The notes beneath the pieces were generated by a model. That model was not told the origin of the DNA. It saw only the letters and a program-made list of their open reading frames with translations, and ran no database searches. 64,000 nucleotides of DNA from Lotus japonicus (lineage: Eukaryota; Streptophyta; Magnoliopsida; Fabales; Fabaceae), in contig NC_080041.1 of NCBI RefSeq assembly GCF_012489685.1, positions 136,105,785-136,169,784 on the forward strand. The letters are read 5' to 3'. The translations under genes and the position numbers were made by a program. Shown piece after piece: positions 23,854-35,689 of this stretch (positions are counted from its first letter, which is position 1; every line of letters begins with the position of its first letter).

Positions 23854-24190
23854 CACAACAAAAAATTCGGAGATTAGCCTCCAAAATTTTCGTAGCAAAT
23901 TGCCAGCAAACTGCATTTAGCTAGAAAAAAATTAGCATTTGGCTACCAGATTGTTGGTAGCCTGATTTGAGTGGCTGATTGGCTTCCAAATATTTTTCCA
24001 GTTAAACGGAGGCAAATTTGAAAAGTTTCCTAGCTATTTACAGGTTAAAGTCAAGTCATATATTACTATAATTTTTTATTTTACTAGTTATTAACTAGGA
24101 AAGTTTACATCTATTTCCTAGCTGATTGGCAGGAAAATATTGCGAGCAATCTCGCAGCTAATACGTAGCTATTAAGTAATTTAAATGCCA
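23854..24190 (+). mobile_element. Degenerate CACTA-like terminus
   Basis: CACAACAAAAAATTCGG resembles the CACTACAAAAA end of En/Spm (CACTA) elements. It is followed by repeated 'tagc/gctac' motifs in both orientations (23916-23960 and 24115-24180), typical of subterminal repeats. The other end and transposase are not visible. Confidence 0.35.
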
Positions 24191-24546
24191 GCTCATCTAC
24201 AACTAATTTCATACTCATTCTATTGATGATAATATTTTTATTTAAATATAAAATAATTTCATCTGGCAGTGTCTTAATATTTTTTTACTTTTATTTATCA
24301 TTACTATGTTCGCATAAATTAATAGAAGTTAACCAAACTAGCAGGTACATATACAAAACAACAAATAATTATGAATGCTTTTAGTAATTAATAACCAAAT
24401 AATTCAAAATAATTTGAGCATAAGTAGTTCAATCCAAGTTTACCCCAAGCAATTCTAGAAAAAAAATATCAGTCAATTGGGATTGCTCAGAGCAAATATA
24501 TAGCACAAGAGACAAGAACATCTTAAGGACTTTCTACTTTTTTTTT

Positions 24547-25075
24547 TTGACATTACTTGAGGCATCTCTTGTATCACCATTTTCATATCTTCTGCACTCT
24601 CAAAGCAGTCAATAACTGTTCTCCTAATCTTCTGTGCGTCTTCAACTTCCTAGAAATGCATGTCAAGGAGATAATTAAAAACCACAAATACGCATACAAG
24701 CATAAACAGAATCCATTGAACACCATTGCTCCCATAATAACTACAATGGATTTGATCCCAAACCGACTTGAATTTCACGTTAGTTATCGTTGTCTCCCAG
24801 CTAGCATAACATTTATTAATATGGAATTTTGCCCACCCCAACATTTTACAATACAATTCTTTTTTTTTTTTGTCAAATACAATACAGTTCTTCATAATCT
24901 TCAAAAACCCACCTCTTTCATGTAGTCCCTTGGTTTTGGACTTTTGGCCCACATACACATCCAACTTCCTCAAGTCAATATTAGCAAATTGCTTAATTTT
25001 CTCTTCTTCATATCTCGAATCCAACAAGTCTTGGTCCTGGTTCAAACTTTCAGCCTCCTTAATTGTCTCCTTAAC
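24547..25075 (-). pseudogene. Unidentified minus-strand gene fragment
   Basis: The minus strand has an open segment from about 25075 to 24900 (IKEAESLNQDQDLLDSRYEE, then IDLRKLDVYVGQKSKTKG) and a second exon-like segment at 24653-24547, just after a TTTCTAG acceptor (EVEDAQKIRRTVIDCFESAE, then MKMVIQEMPQVM). Both are rich in charged residues and read like genuine helical coding sequence. The part between them is AT-rich, contains a poly(A)-tract insertion and may be intron or decay. No start codon region or family could be recognised. It is probably a fragment or pseudogene; a real gene with undetected exons is possible. Confidence 0.35.
24861..24877. mobile_element. Tail-only poly(T) micro-insertion with target duplication
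   Basis: A T-tract followed by GTCAAA is flanked by near-identical 14-bp repeats (24847-24860 and 24878-24891, one mismatch). This is the footprint expected from insertion of just the poly(A) end of a retroposon in minus orientation. Confidence 0.5.
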
Positions 25076-27614
25076 TCATGCTCAGTGATTGTGTTCCCAA
25101 CGGATTGCACCCCCATCACGCATGAATTGTAACCGATTATTTTGAGATTTATTTATTTGCCTATTTAAAGCCTATCAATAGAGTTTCAATTCTCCACTTT
25201 CCTCTCTCACATTCAAGTATTGCAAAATACTAACAATAACAATATTGACTAACTTCATAGATGGACTGTTTGAAATTGATAACTGTTGATATTAAATATT
25301 TTTGGAGTTTTAGCAGATTTACTCTATCTAAATTCAACCTATTCCATGATTACACTTCCTACTCCTTCAATTTCTTAGTAAATGTAAGAGCATGCATATT
25401 TACAAGACAATGGAAAAATAAATCCAAGAAAAAAATCCAGTCAAGCTAGCAATCAAACCTTAGATTCTCTAGTTCATCAAAGTAATTGAGTTTACTCTAA
25501 GTCTGATCAAGTGCTTCCGCAAAATCAATCAATATTCTTTTGTACCTGTAACAGGAACATGAGTGTGTAAATCAGTCCTTTCAGCTGAAGAAGAAACCTA
25601 AGGTGGCTGAATGGGGGGAACCAGTACATTTTTAAATACTGATAGCAATAATAGATCCAACAAAATGCGTTTAATGTAGAAACGCAGCAAAGTAAACCTA
25701 AAACGGGAAAGTTTGATTTGTATAATTTGGTGAATATTACTTGGAGTTGAGGCTTTGTGTATGGTGGTAGTTAGCTGCTCGTTGGTACCTATTAAGAAAA
25801 AGAAGGAGATCCAAAGAGAAAAGTGGCAGAGTAAGTTATTGTTAAGCTAAAGCTTCAGCTGCTCCAATTGCTGGACCATGCAATTGAGTGAGCGAGCTAT
25901 GATTATTGATTACTATCCCGTAAATCTTAACAATGTGACATCTTAACAAATGTAATATAATCTATTGCATAGCTTTATCAATCAATAATGGTTCTTGAAA
26001 TGTATAGGTTCCTGAAATTCCAGAACAAGAACTACAAATAGGTCATGTCCTGTTTTATTCATCCACTCATTTGATAATGGCAAGAAGTGCAGCATGAGGC
26101 TCTAAACCGGTTATAAATTATTAAACACACAATTTCTCATACTTGACTTGAAAATTAGTAATTGACTCCATACGATACTGCACTAATAGAATACAACTCT
26201 AATGAATAGTGATTTAAATTATAAACAACTTGAAAGCAATAAATGTACCTCCAGAAGCAACAATGTCTACTTCCAGAAAAGCCTGCAATGCCACATAGAA
26301 AAGCCAGTCGATCAATCAAAAATATCACAAGAACTCAGAAATCAGGATTAGTTTGTGCAGAAATACATAATGCTCATAGTAGGCTACATGTGAAAGAATA
26401 GGAGAGGAAGTCTTATTGAACCTGAGGATAACCAATATGAATCTACAAATCCCGTAAAGAACTAACAATGATACCAAGTTAAAAAGAGAAACTCTTAAAT
26501 TAAACTCATTTTCCCCTAAAGTTTGACTTACTCATAAGGATCAAGGAAATTAAGTACTTAACCATCAAACTAGAACCAATTAATTGAACCTTCAACAATC
26601 AACAATCAACAATTACAAATGAGTATAACCAACCTAGGTCCACAATATGTATCAAGTGAAGAAATACTCGCCCTGTGAAAACAAAACCACATTATGGAAT
26701 TTTAGTGTCGCAATTCAACAATGTATTTTCTCAAGTGATTTAACCTTTACACCAAAGTATCCATAGTGCACTCTCTAGACAAAAATAATAGACTCACTCC
26801 ACTATGTTAGATCCTTATAAGCCTAAACTGATTTCAAATTTAAAATTGAGGTAAACTAACGAGTAGAGTATTTTACTGGGTTCAAAATCACTAGTTAAAT
26901 GCCGAAATTCTTGTGAGGTCAGGTGCGAGAATACAATATTTAAGTGCTGAACTTGAAAAATAACACGTCCAAAAGTCTGTTTTGCTAAATAATAGGTGAC
27001 TTTTGGATGAAATATTTTTATGCTTATTTCCTTATTTATATTGGTTTGATTTGTTACTTGATTTAATTTAATTATATGATTAAGAGTTATGATTTCGAAG
27101 AATCTACCACTAGTCTTTTATGTTTTGCATGTTTGAATAAAAAATCATTAGAGGAAAGAATATTATAAAAGGAAATATAATAATAGACTGACAATCTACA
27201 ATTCAAATTGAAATTATGGACCCTGTTTGTTTGTGTTTAGCTTTGAGCCCGAGAACGTTGCACTGATCAGTCAAATTTGGTTGACTACAATTTAATTAAT
27301 TATTTTTTAGTATTATCTGAATCTTCAATTCCGTGTATTCTATCAACCTAATTTACGTGAAACGATAGTATATATCTCTTATCAACTCGATCCCAAATAG
27401 CTAATAACCCATCCATCGTATGAATATTTAATAATGGTATTTTTAATGTTTTTTTGTATGATTGGTAATACGTATAAATTAAGTCCTAATATAATAATTT
27501 GATAAAAATGTAACTATTTGATCTGATTGAAGTCAATAATAAATATCAGTTAAATATATACTACTATAACACAAACGTAACGAGTAAAACATAGCAGAAC
27601 CACCACCAGACATT

Positions 27615-28850
27615 ATGCTCCAGCGCCTCCGATTCTGCTTCTCACGCCCTGTTGCAGATGCAGAGCCGCCTCCGCCACCACCCCCGCCGCCACTAATTCA
27701 TATCCCCGACGAACTCATCTTGGAAATCTTGCTATGGCTTCCGGTGAAATCCCTTGTGCGGTTCACGTGCGTATGCAAGTCATGGAAGTTCATCATCTCC
27801 GATCCTCAATTCGTGAAACTGCACCTTGATCGTTCTTCAGATTACAGCAGCGCAGACCTCACACACATCAAATTATTGTCTGCGTCCAAGATCACCTTAT
27901 ACGATGGACCCTACTACCGAATAGAACCACATGTCTCGGTATACTCTCTTCCTTTGTTATTCTCATCCCAAAAGGGAGATTTCTACAAAATAAATATTGA
28001 CTACCAGTTGGTTGGAGTCTGCAACGGCTTGGTCTCTTTTATCAAATGGAATTATTTTTACTCTGAAAATATATCATCAAGTTCTTGTTGGGTCCGTTTT
28101 TGGAACCCAGCTACACGGTTATGGTCTAAAATGTCACCACCTTTGTCTTTGTTACGAATACCTTGGCATGAAAATTTTGGGTTTGGATATGATTCTTTGA
28201 ATGACAGTTATAAGATGGTGGTCATTCTTGACGTTCGAGATTCTCTTCAAGATCCTAAGCATAATGTGGTGAATGTTTATGATATGGGTGGTAGTTATTG
28301 GAGAAGTATTCGATCTTCCCCGGATCTCCCGACCAGCCTTTGGCCAATGCCAACTAGAAATGGAGTTTACCTAAGTAGCACACTCAATTGGTTGGTATTA
28401 GTCAATACGGATACCTTGATTATTTTTTCCCTTAATTTGGTGAGGGAAGAATATTCACATTTGTCACTGCCTCCTCCTTCTCAACATGTTGAAGATCTCC
28501 GTCCTCCACCAATTCTTGAGGCTCTTAAGGACTCATTGTGTATTTTGCAAAGTGATGGCAAGGAGGGGTTTGTGGTTTGGCAAATGAAGGAGTTTGGAGA
28601 TCAAGAGTCTTGGATTAAATTATTCAACTTCTGTTTTGAAGAAGATCTCATCCATATGGTTCCTTCATTTAGTCCTATTCAGTTCATCTTGTCAAAGAAT
28701 AATGAGATCTTATTGATATCACCCCACGAACTAGTTCTATATAAACACATAGACAAAACGTTCAAATTTACTAGTAGAGTTCCTCAACATCAGTCCAGTT
28801 ATCCTTGTATTTTCCATAATTACGTTGAAAGTTTGGTTTCACCATTGTAG
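27615..28850 (+). CDS. F-box protein with F-box-associated domain (copy 2)
   Basis: This intronless gene encodes 411 aa and is paralogous to the gene at 22395. After a proline-rich stretch (about residues 18-28, a run of ten prolines) comes the F-box (IPDELILEILLWLPVKSLVRFTCVCKSW), then SDPQFVKLHL. The FBA-type propeller follows, with LVGVCNGLVSF, VRFWNPATRLW, FGFGYDSLNDSYKMV and GVYLSSTLNWL. Like copy 1 it should act as an SCF substrate adaptor with unknown target. Homology to copy 1 includes about 60 bp of promoter (27470-27530 against 22281-22340). The main protein-level differences are the polyproline N terminus and scattered substitutions and small indels, so the two may recognise different targets. 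Confidence 0.88.
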   Translation: MLQRLRFCFSRPVADAEPPPPPPPPPLIHIPDELILEILLWLPVKSLVRFTCVCKSWKFIISDPQFVKLHLDRSSDYSSADLTHIKLLSASKITLYDGPYYRIEPHVSVYSLPLLFSSQKGDFYKINIDYQLVGVCNGLVSFIKWNYFYSENISSSSCWVRFWNPATRLWSKMSPPLSLLRIPWHENFGFGYDSLNDSYKMVVILDVRDSLQDPKHNVVNVYDMGGSYWRSIRSSPDLPTSLWPMPTRNGVYLSSTLNWLVLVNTDTLIIFSLNLVREEYSHLSLPPPSQHVEDLRPPPILEALKDSLCILQSDGKEGFVVWQMKEFGDQESWIKLFNFCFEEDLIHMVPSFSPIQFILSKNNEILLISPHELVLYKHIDKTFKFTSRVPQHQSSYPCIFHNYVESLVSPL

Positions 28851-29078
28851 CTCTATTAGACTTTATTTTTGGATGATATGTTATTATTTAGAATTATTAA
28901 TTTTCTTTTATTTATTATTTATATTGGTTTGATTTGTAACTTAATTTGATTTGGATAATGAGTATGATTTTGAAAATAATGATATATTCTTGTTTTTTGT
29001 TCCATTCTCATTTTTCTAATTTAATTGTTGGATTTTTATGTCTCACTAATTGTCAAATTATATTCTAATATATATGTG

Positions 29079-29093
29079 CCCCCCCCCCCCCCC
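29079..29093. repeat. Poly(C) tract, 15 bases
   Basis: A run of fifteen C lies in AT-rich DNA at the start of the LINE remnant. Length is likely to vary and may be affected by sequencing. Confidence 0.8.
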
Positions 29094-29097
29094 GCCG

Positions 29098-29249
29098 GCT
29101 ATTGCTGCAATTATCTTGATGATTGTAACGCTCTGGCTCGTAGGTTTCATACTATTGTTTTCTCACATGTTAAGAGGAAAGCCAACAATGTGGCTCATAC
29201 TCTTGCATCTCTAGCAAATAAATTTCCCTCTTCAAATGTGGTGGGATAA
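29098..29249 (+). pseudogene. LINE-type RNase H (RVT_3) C-terminal fragment
   Basis: An open frame reads YLDDCNALARRFHTIVFSHV followed by KRKANNVAHTLASLA and ends shortly afterwards. It resembles the C-terminal part of the RNase H-like domain (RVT_3) of plant LINE-derived polyproteins, whose hallmark is V(K/R)RxxNxVAHxLA. Only about 50 residues remain, upstream of T- and A-rich tracts. It is a dead fragment, truncated on the 5' side. Confidence 0.6.
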
Positions 29250-29283
29250 CTTTCCACTACCTGTAGATGAGGCCCTCTTTGTA

Positions 29284-29335
29284 GATTCTGCACTTATCTT
29301 TTTTTTTTTTTTGATAAGCGATTCTGCACTTATCT
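29284..29335. mobile_element. 20-bp poly(T)-GATAAGC insertion with 16-bp target duplication
   Basis: The 16-bp sequence gattctgcacttatct occurs at 29284-29299 and again, identical, at 29320-29335. Between them are thirteen T and GATAAGC. Read on the minus strand the insert is GCTTATC plus poly(A), i.e. only the extreme 3' tail of a retroposon. Confidence 0.6.
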
Positions 29336-31060
29336 AATATATTGTGTACCGCCATTCAAAAAAAAAAAGTCAAATATAAGAGGAAATATAATTATAAAAT
29401 GAAATTAAAGTGATTTTTGAACTGTTTTTATTGTTTTTAGAATTATTCATTTACTTATTTCCTTATTTATATTCGTTTTATTTGTTACTTAATATAATTA
29501 GGATGATTTTGAAAAATCTAGTATAAATAATGACATATTCTTGTTTTTTATTCCATTTTCCTCTTTTAAATTTGTTGGATTTTTATGTCTCACTTTGCCA
29601 GATAAAATTGTAATGTTTACTTTGGTTAAGAAATCAAAATAATTAAGAGGAAATAATCTGAGTGAAAGAATATAAGAGAATTATATATAATAAAATGAAA
29701 TTGAAGTGATTGTTGAAGTATTTGGATTAAGAGAAAAAGAATGAGAATTGATGGAAAAATAGAATAAAGAAAATGGAATGGAGAATGTGTGGGGTTCATA
29801 CATATATTCTTCCATTCCCTCTTCTTTTCTTGCCATCGAAACACAACAACATCACGTTTTCTATCTCTTTCTCCTTCTTTCACTTTCTTTCCCCTCTCTT
29901 TCCATAGAACTAAACAGAGTGTAAGGATTGACTGATGTTGTTTTGGTTACCTATTTAATTTATTATGTGTTTGGAAATGATTTTTCATTTTTCCTAGGAT
30001 GGAATTATTTATAAAATGCTTTTGTTCATCAATGTTTTTCATCTAATGATGGACGACCTAAGATCTTCATAAGAGTGATGACACAATTCCATATCCTAAG
30101 AAAATCATTTACTAAAAGAGACCGTAACAATTTTCAAAACGAGTATACACAAAAAAAAAAAAAAAACTCTAATCCAATGAGCTAAGGTTAAACCTTGTGA
30201 GTGGTTTTCATCAAATGCATCTGTTGCACTACAGTGCGCTATGGTGTGAAATATAAAATTAATTTATAGAAAGTAAAATGAACATTGGTCGTCTTTGATA
30301 AAAGGGTCACCTTGAGTTATATAACTCAATCATGATAAATTGATAACATGAACTTCTTTAATGTGTGTTTGTTTATCCATTCCAATGGGTGGGGATATGT
30401 TTTTCTTCACAATCCAATAACACAAATCGATCAGTTAGACAAACGTGTTGGATACCGGTTGTGTTAATGTATAAATAAGCACTTATTTAATGCATGTGAA
30501 GAGTTTCATTCACTTCTTATATGCAAGTGAGTACTAACATATGCATGCTCAAATGTTTGAACTGTTAGCTTAAGTGTAAACAAGTCTCAAGTACTCGAAT
30601 ATGGTTTCAACTGGAATTTAAACACACTCTCACACGTAAATTAAACATAACATTTCTGTCTTTGTTTTTATGATGGTTAAAATTTCTAGTACAGAAATTA
30701 GGAACTTCACCATCACCAACAGGCACATAAATGCAAATAAAGGGGTAAAAATAAGGTGCTGAGAGGAATTATTTAGGAGGAGAGAAGACCAAAGGACGAC
30801 AAAATTAAGGTGCAGGGGTCCAATAGAAGCGGATCCCACTTTGAAACATGTGCTTACCTGGCAGAATCTTTGGGGGAGAAGAAGAAAGGTGACTGTATAA
30901 CTTGTGACTTGTACACTCAAGTTTACTTAACTTGTTCATGGAGCTTTCTAGGTGAGTCAAAAAAGGAGGAGAAAACACTTCATTTTCAATCATTTTCTAT
31001 TGAAGAAATGAAGTTCAAAATTTGAACTTGGAGTAGAGAGAGGCATAGGAATTGAGGAAG

Positions 31061-34000
31061 ATGGAAAGAAGAGAAAAGGGTGTGGAGAGAGATAAGAAAA
31101 GTGAAGGACTAATGGTGGAAAAGTTGAAAATTGGATGTGTTGTGGGGAAAAGAAGAGACCCTTCAACTCCACCACCCACTTGGAGACTTGAGTTTCCATC
31201 TCATAGTAGCACCAAAAACCAGGTTCAAGAGTTCCTCAACTTTCCCACTTCAGCACTCTCTGCCAGAAACCTCTGTGCCAAACTCTGGGAAATTCAGCCC
31301 CACCAATTGGCCCCTCTTGCCAAAATGAGAACCAGCCTTCGCCGCCGCCACGCCCACCATTGTAGGGACACAATTTATGAGGTTGAGCCTCCTCATACCC
31401 CATCTGAACAGCTCTAATATCAGCTTTTCCTTTTTTTTCTTTTGAATTCTTGTTTTTTGTATATGATTTAGTTATGCACTTGTTTCTCTACTTGTCTTCT
31501 GCTCTGATTGGCTTTTGTTTCACTACCTTTTTATAGTGTGTTTGGTTCTGTATACAAGCCTCATAATCACTTTTAAAGAGAAGTGACAAAGTGTAGCTTT
31601 TTTTGCATGTTTGGATACACAATTAAAAATCATGGACAGAAACAACTTTTCTTAGCTTTTACTTCTGTCCACCATGATCATGCACTTAGTTACTGCGCTT
31701 AATTTGGATTGTGTGGCAACATAAATCCAAACATGAGTAGTCTTGGATTTTCAGGGTTTTTACTTAATGTGCTTATGCAGAAATATTTTCTCCATGCACA
31801 TGTTCTTGCTTCCTTGGAATCTAATATAGTCTGGTAGGGTGCTGTTACACTTGCTCTGCCCATCTAGTTTGTTTTAATTTTTTTTTATGTAATTGGAAAT
31901 TTCAATTTCAGCTTCAAAAGTTGGTGACTTGGGTTTGATATCCAACAGAATTAATGATAACATACAGATATTCAAACACTCAAGCTCAAAATGTCATAAT
32001 TTTATTGAAGCATTTTTGGACACTATTGTTAATGGAGATGTACTTGTGTGCTGTAACTTGAATCTTTCATGAAATTTTGTATGTTACGGCCAATTACCCT
32101 AACTTTTGTTTCTCAATCCAGCCAGCAGCTGCAAGAGGCTTGAGAAGACATGTCAAAGAATCACCTGTTCAGCACCATAGATCAGTTGAAAGAAATAATT
32201 GTGCTCTACAGAATGTATCTCCTGCTAGTTACACTAGCTCAGTGGAAGTAAGTGTGTTTGTGTAATTTTATATGTTCCATTTGAATCTTGAGCAGTTCTA
32301 TGATTTTTAAGATAGTAACAAGTCATGAAACTATATAAGTATGAATGTTCAACGAGGATACGAACTTATTAGTTGCCTTTTCTTTAATGTGGTACTGTCA
32401 TTAGTTTCTTCTTTGTTTTCTTTTTGTATTTTCAATTGAGAAATTGAAATTGATTTGACTCTTGAGGAAACTCCACACCTTAGTCTATAAGCCATGAGAG
32501 ATTTATTGTCAATTATGCTTTTGTGGAATTTTTAATAAAAATCTGAAAAATTGTCTCTAGATGGATCAAGATCTTCTGTTCAAAATGGTGTCTCATTTTC
32601 CTGTCCCATGTAGACTACATGATTTTTAAAATGATGCTTTTAGCCTTTATATCTAGTATAGTAGGATGAACATGCCATTTGCTTAAAACAGGTGAGACCA
32701 TATAATCATGTAAACCCTACAAGTTCCTCAGACTTCAAGGGTAGGGTTGGAGAGTCAAGTTGCAATCCTAAAACATCCAGAGAGTTATTCAAGGTACTCG
32801 ACCGAATCTGGTGTCTTGAAGAACAGCATGCGTCAGATAAAGCAACAGTGAAAGCCCTGAAAATGGAAGTGGATCTCTCCCGGGCACGAGTTAAAGACTT
32901 ACTACAAGAAAATAAAATTAATAAGCAGGCAATGGAGAAGTTGATAAAGAAACTAACAGAGGACAAGCTTGTTAGGAAGAGCAATGAACATGTTAAAATT
33001 AAAGCTGCAGTTCAATCAATCAAGGAAGAGATACAAGATGAAAAGAGGTTAAGAAAACATTCAGAAAGCCTGCACAGGAAACTGGTTAGGGAGCTGTCTG
33101 AAGTAAAGTCTTCATTCTGTAGTTCTCTAAGAGATCTTGAAAGCGAGAGAAAAGCACGGATCGTTTTGAAGAATTTGTGTGATGATTTTGCCAAAGGAAC
33201 AAGAGATTATGAACATGAGGTACATTCGCTTATGCATAGTGTTGAGAAGGGTCAGGTTAAAGGGGATTGTCGCCTTCGTATTTCAGAAGCTTGGCTTAAT
33301 GAGCGGAAGAAAATGAAGCTAGTTCAAGCTAGCAGTGATCTCACTGACAGAGATTCAATAATTGACAAATTAGGTGTTGATATTGAAACATATCTTCTGG
33401 CAATGAGTTCTGTTAACTTGAGAAGATGTGGTAATTCCTCCACAAAGGAGCTAAAGGAAATTTACCCTTACCTGGATTCATTGGATTCCTTTCCACTAAA
33501 GGAGACCATAAGTGCACCTCATAATACAGTTGGGGAAGACTCGATCGGTACCGACATTTTTGATCTGAAAAGGACTGCTGATGAAGAAGGACTTGACAAA
33601 CTCAGCCACAGACTTCACAGCAATAATAATGCAAATGTCCGTAAAGAAAAGAAGGGAAGCCACAGTTCAGTGAAAAAACAAGTTCAGCCAAAAGAAATCA
33701 TTCTGCTAACAATCACGGACAAGAACATGTCATGTGATGAAAATGAGAGGGTGTTTGTTGAGAGGAAATCAAGTGAAATTGGAGGGAACAGAAGCACAAT
33801 TCTATTAAATGCCCCGCCTGGGGTATCAGCAATACAAGGTCCACCAGAAAGTGATAGGACCTGGACCAAGAGAATAAATTCAGGTCACATGCTTGACAAC
33901 CTAGTTGGAAACAGTTCTTTGTCATCAGAAGGTGATAAGGTTTTTACCGAGAGTATTTGCAGGGAAGAATCTTGTGTCCATTCTGCAGTTATAGGTAATA

Positions 34001-34203
34001 GTAGTCCTGTAAAGCAGTGGAAACCTATTTTGGTTGTCTCAGATTTTAACCAGTATGAGTCTTCTCCCAAATTGCATAGGAGGGAAGTAAAGGACAACAA
34101 ATTGATGGCAAAACTGCTTGAAGCAAGGTTAGAGGAGCAGAGATGTCGCTCTAAAGCTAACAAAAGCTCTTTTTGTTCAGCTGATGAGAGCATTGGATTG
34201 TGA
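31061..34203 (+). CDS. Coiled-coil protein, At5g41620-like (unknown function)
   Basis: The model has three exons (31061-31381, 32122-32247, 32692-34203) and encodes about 652 aa. The family is plant-specific and its function is not established. Family signatures are PTWRLEFP and SARNLCAKLWE in exon 1; LRRHVKESPVQHHRSVERNN and SPASYTSSVE in exon 2; and SSSDFKGR, LFKVLDRIWCLEEQ, LRKHSESLHRKLVRELSEVK and LKNLCDDFAKGTRDYE in exon 3. Residues from about 180 to 340 form a long coiled coil rich in Lys, Glu and Leu. The C-terminal half is polar and poorly conserved. The first donor (GAG|GTTGAG, 31382) is inferred from phase; another at 31362 is possible. The exon 2 and 3 borders are firm. ATG 31061 is the first ATG in the conserved frame. 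Confidence 0.82.
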
Positions 34204-35689
34204 ATAGTTGCAATGGTATCACACACTGATCTTTCATCATTAGGGTACCACTACCAAATATCATTCTAATTCTAGAATTAATCTTTTTGTAAAAGACAAT
34301 CTTATTGCTATAATACATGGTTAGATGCATGAAGATCAGAGTGGTGTCCCCTATCTGCCAAGGGGAGTTGCTCTAATATGTGTTTTGAATACACTAAAAC
34401 AAAATATTAAAGGCTTTTCAACAATTTCATAAGAAAACTTGTAGAAAAATAAAAATAATTATATTCCTAGCATAACCCACAAGATGCCGAACAATAAAAA
34501 AACTGACACTTGGATGCTGATCTGATTTCCATAGTTGTTCAGTCCTGCAAGAAAATGAACAACACCACCTTAAGTAATACTCTCTTGGAAAACATGTAAA
34601 ACAATTAGGAACAAGAACACAACATCATACAAACGGACAATTTTGTAGAGCTAAGTTATGTATGTGAGCACAATTTTATCTAATACATTTAATGTAATTT
34701 TTAACAAATAAGATAAGATAACTAGCATGCCATCGCCATACATTACAATAGTTTTAAAGAAAATTGTAATAAGCAGAAGGGAACCTTGTATAACAGTAAG
34801 CTAGCATGACCATTTATTAAAGAACACTTGTTTAGAGAACCCGAGGTAATTCGGTGGAGAGAAAAAGAAAGGAATGTACCAATTTCTCTCATTTAGTTGT
34901 GGAGGAAAACATGGGAAAGTTAGGGTGGAACCCGCAAAAAAAAAAAATATCCACAAGTTAACCGAAGAGGAAGATTGATATGAATGAAAAATTCATTAAG
35001 TATTACAAAAAAAAAGCGGTTTAACATAAACACATGTCACTACAAAAATTCGCTGGTTTAGTGTCGCTCAGTTTTCTCGTTTGGCGTTGGTTAGGACCGC
35101 CGCTAAATGGACTAGCGGCGGTCACACAAGTAACACTAAATTTGGTGCCACTAACCAGACTAGCGGTGGCAAAAGGCAACCGCCGGCACAACCACCGCTA
35201 GATTTGTTTTAAAGGACTAGTGTCGGTTATAACCAGTGTAATATTACTAAATTAACTTTTAAGAAGAAATGTGAACCAGTGTAATATTAAACAATTGCAA
35301 CTGAACTTGCATTTGAGAAATCTAAACTTGCATTATTAAGCGCAGGTTTGGCAATTTACTAGATTTTTTTACTGAAAATTACTACTTATTATTTTTCTGT
35401 AAATCACGTAAAAATGGAGTTACTGTGAGTAGCTTCAATATTTATGCACGCTATAAAACTCGAAGGAGAAACTGCTGCAGCTACTCAAACTCCTTTAAAT
35501 ATTTCCCTACATATCATTGAGCACAATTCGGTTTAAATAAACAAGTCCTGAAAATTCATTTGGTCTTATGAAGCGCTAGCGATAAGTTAAGATTTTTAAG
35601 ATTATTACAGCAGGTAACCAGAAAAACAGTATCCCAAAAAAGGTCAAAGCTACCAACTAAAAGAAAAGGTTCACAAATACAAATCCGGG
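34204..35689. other. Convergent intergenic region with CACTA terminus
   Basis: This separates the 3' ends of the coiled-coil gene (+) and the BTB gene (-). It contains 3' UTR sequence and a CACTA-type terminus at 35038. No gene was recognised. Confidence 0.5.
35038..35235 (+). mobile_element. CACTA (En/Spm) transposon end
   Basis: CACTACAAAAATTCG (35038 onward) matches the terminal repeat of plant CACTA elements. It is followed by subterminal repeats in both orientations: tagcggcggt, accgccggc, accaccgctag and agcggtggc. No matching right end or transposase gene is seen nearby, so it is a truncated or very decayed copy. Confidence 0.55.

Larger units (their letters stand above)
23580..27614. 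other. Intergenic between the two F-box genes
   Basis: Contains a copy of the shared F-box 3' flank just after the gene (23661-23735) and another at about 27021-27085. It also holds a CACTA-like degenerate terminus (23854 onward), a possible minus-strand gene fragment (24547-25075) and AT-rich DNA. Two short exon-like minus-strand pieces near 26283-26250 and 25556-25500 have splice-like borders but no recognisable family. Confidence 0.45.
28851..31060. other. Intergenic with F-box flank copies and LINE remnant
   Basis: Two copies of the F-box 3' flank (28886-29060 and 29430-29600) bracket a LINE RNase H remnant and a poly(C) tract. The stretch from 30000 to 31060 is AT-rich and ends in a GA-rich leader of the next gene; no further gene was recognised. 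Confidence 0.5.

Noticed and set aside
32692..34203. Treating the large exon of the coiled-coil gene as a complete gene starting at GTG
   Set aside because: The GTG follows a splice acceptor, and the upstream exons carry conserved family segments in phase.
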